This document shows positions 63,846 to 64,000 of a stretch of 64,000 nucleotides of DNA, in pieces. The translations under genes were made by a program, and so were the position numbers. Below the pieces are notes generated by a model that saw nothing but the letters and a program-made list of their open reading frames with translations, searched no databases and was not told the DNA's origin. Location of the stretch: NCBI GenBank assembly GCA_019187085.1, contig JABARS010000012.1:40672-104671 (forward strand), in the 5' to 3' direction. Position 1 is the first letter of the stretch, and every line of letters begins with the position of its first letter. Source of the stretch: Pseudorhodoplanes sp. (GTDB taxonomy: Bacteria > Pseudomonadota > Alphaproteobacteria > Rhizobiales > Xanthobacteraceae).

Positions 63846-64000
63846 ATGAAACCATCGAAGTCAAAATCCGGAGCCAACGACGATATAGGTGAGTCTGTCC
63901 GGTTGTTGTTGTACCGGACGCAGGTTGTTGTTCGGGAGGCGGAGCAGCGTGCGTATGATCTGTTCTTGCAGAATCTGGTGAAGGGGACGAGCCATCTGTC
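63846..64000 (+). CDS. Thiamine-dependent dehydrogenase E1 alpha subunit, 5' part (runs off the right edge)
   Basis: An ATG-started frame open to the window edge (51 residues). It reads VREAEQRAYDLFLQNLVKGTSHLS, here quoted in part as AYDLFLQNLVKGTSHL; this is the usual beginning of pyruvate/acetoin dehydrogenase E1 alpha proteins, before GQEA. Codon use is unlike the neighbours (TTG and GTT runs). By position it belongs to the molybdenum-enzyme operon, as does the PDH-like complex that cleaves hydroxybenzoquinone in anaerobic resorcinol degradation. The short length limits certainty. Confidence 0.65.
   Translation, partial: MKPSKSKSGANDDIGESVRLLLYRTQVVVREAEQRAYDLFLQNLVKGTSHL

Overview
The window is about 64 kb of high-G+C DNA from an alphaproteobacterium, most likely of the order Hyphomicrobiales (Bradyrhizobium, Rhodopseudomonas or Rhodoplanes relatives). 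The signs are the overall codon use, a Rhodobacter-type gene transfer agent (GTA) cluster in its rhizobial arrangement, alphaproteobacterial families such as DUF2336, and the layout of ccmIEFH and degP/two-component/glnE. No rRNA, tRNA, CRISPR array, integrase or transposase was recognised.

Layout. (1) 1-4.1 kb: the 5' end of a DUF1214-type gene, a class A penicillin-binding protein, a YcgN-type cysteine-cluster protein and a VapBC pair. (2) 4.1-28.2 kb: a GTA cluster. Two small-terminase-like genes each lie behind a near-identical TTGACA-17-TAnnGT promoter, with an antisense DUF2336 gene between them. Then follow TerL, portal, small ORFs, prohead protease, capsid, head-tail joining, tail tube, chaperones, a short tape measure, baseplate/hub proteins, a NlpC/P60 peptidase, the giant tail-tip protein and a fibre. 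A lysis cassette closes it: a serine hydrolase, a GH108 muramidase with a C-terminal membrane anchor, small membrane proteins and a 3TM holin. Three pieces of cargo interrupt it: an HHI-motif (HNH-like) toxin with a DUF2019 immunity gene between protease and capsid, two secreted trypsin-like proteases on the opposite strand between capsid and connector, and an antisense membrane protein near the lysis genes. (3) 28.4-33 kb: an MntA/HepT module whose HepT has an in-frame amber stop, a nitroreductase, a periplasmic protein with a PhoPQ/FeuPQ-like two-component pair, and a glycine-zipper lipoprotein. (4) 33-45.7 kb: cytochrome c maturation genes ccmI-ccmE-ccmF-ccmH, a DegP protease, a second two-component pair, and glnE. 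(5) 45.7-52.2 kb, minus strand: a PAS sensor kinase, aminopeptidase N and a CDF metal transporter.

(6) 52.4-64 kb: an accessory catabolic locus around a LysR regulator. Leftwards run an M24-peptidase-like protein, a frameshifted COG0523 (CobW-like) GTPase and a [4Fe-4S] molybdopterin oxidoreductase. Rightwards runs an operon of a pyrogallol-phloroglucinol transhydroxylase-like large subunit with an extra N-terminal SCP2-like domain, two cupins, the ferredoxin-type small subunit with a Cna-B-like tail, and the start of a thiamine-dependent dehydrogenase E1 alpha subunit. The combination recalls anaerobic trihydroxybenzene/resorcinol degradation, in which a molybdenum hydroxylase feeds a pyruvate-dehydrogenase-like ring-cleaving complex.

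The best candidates for new biology are the toxin-immunity pair and the terminase-small-subunit duplication inside the GTA, and the molybdenum-enzyme/cupin/E1 locus at the right end. All functional statements come from reading the sequence and from family knowledge; no search was run.
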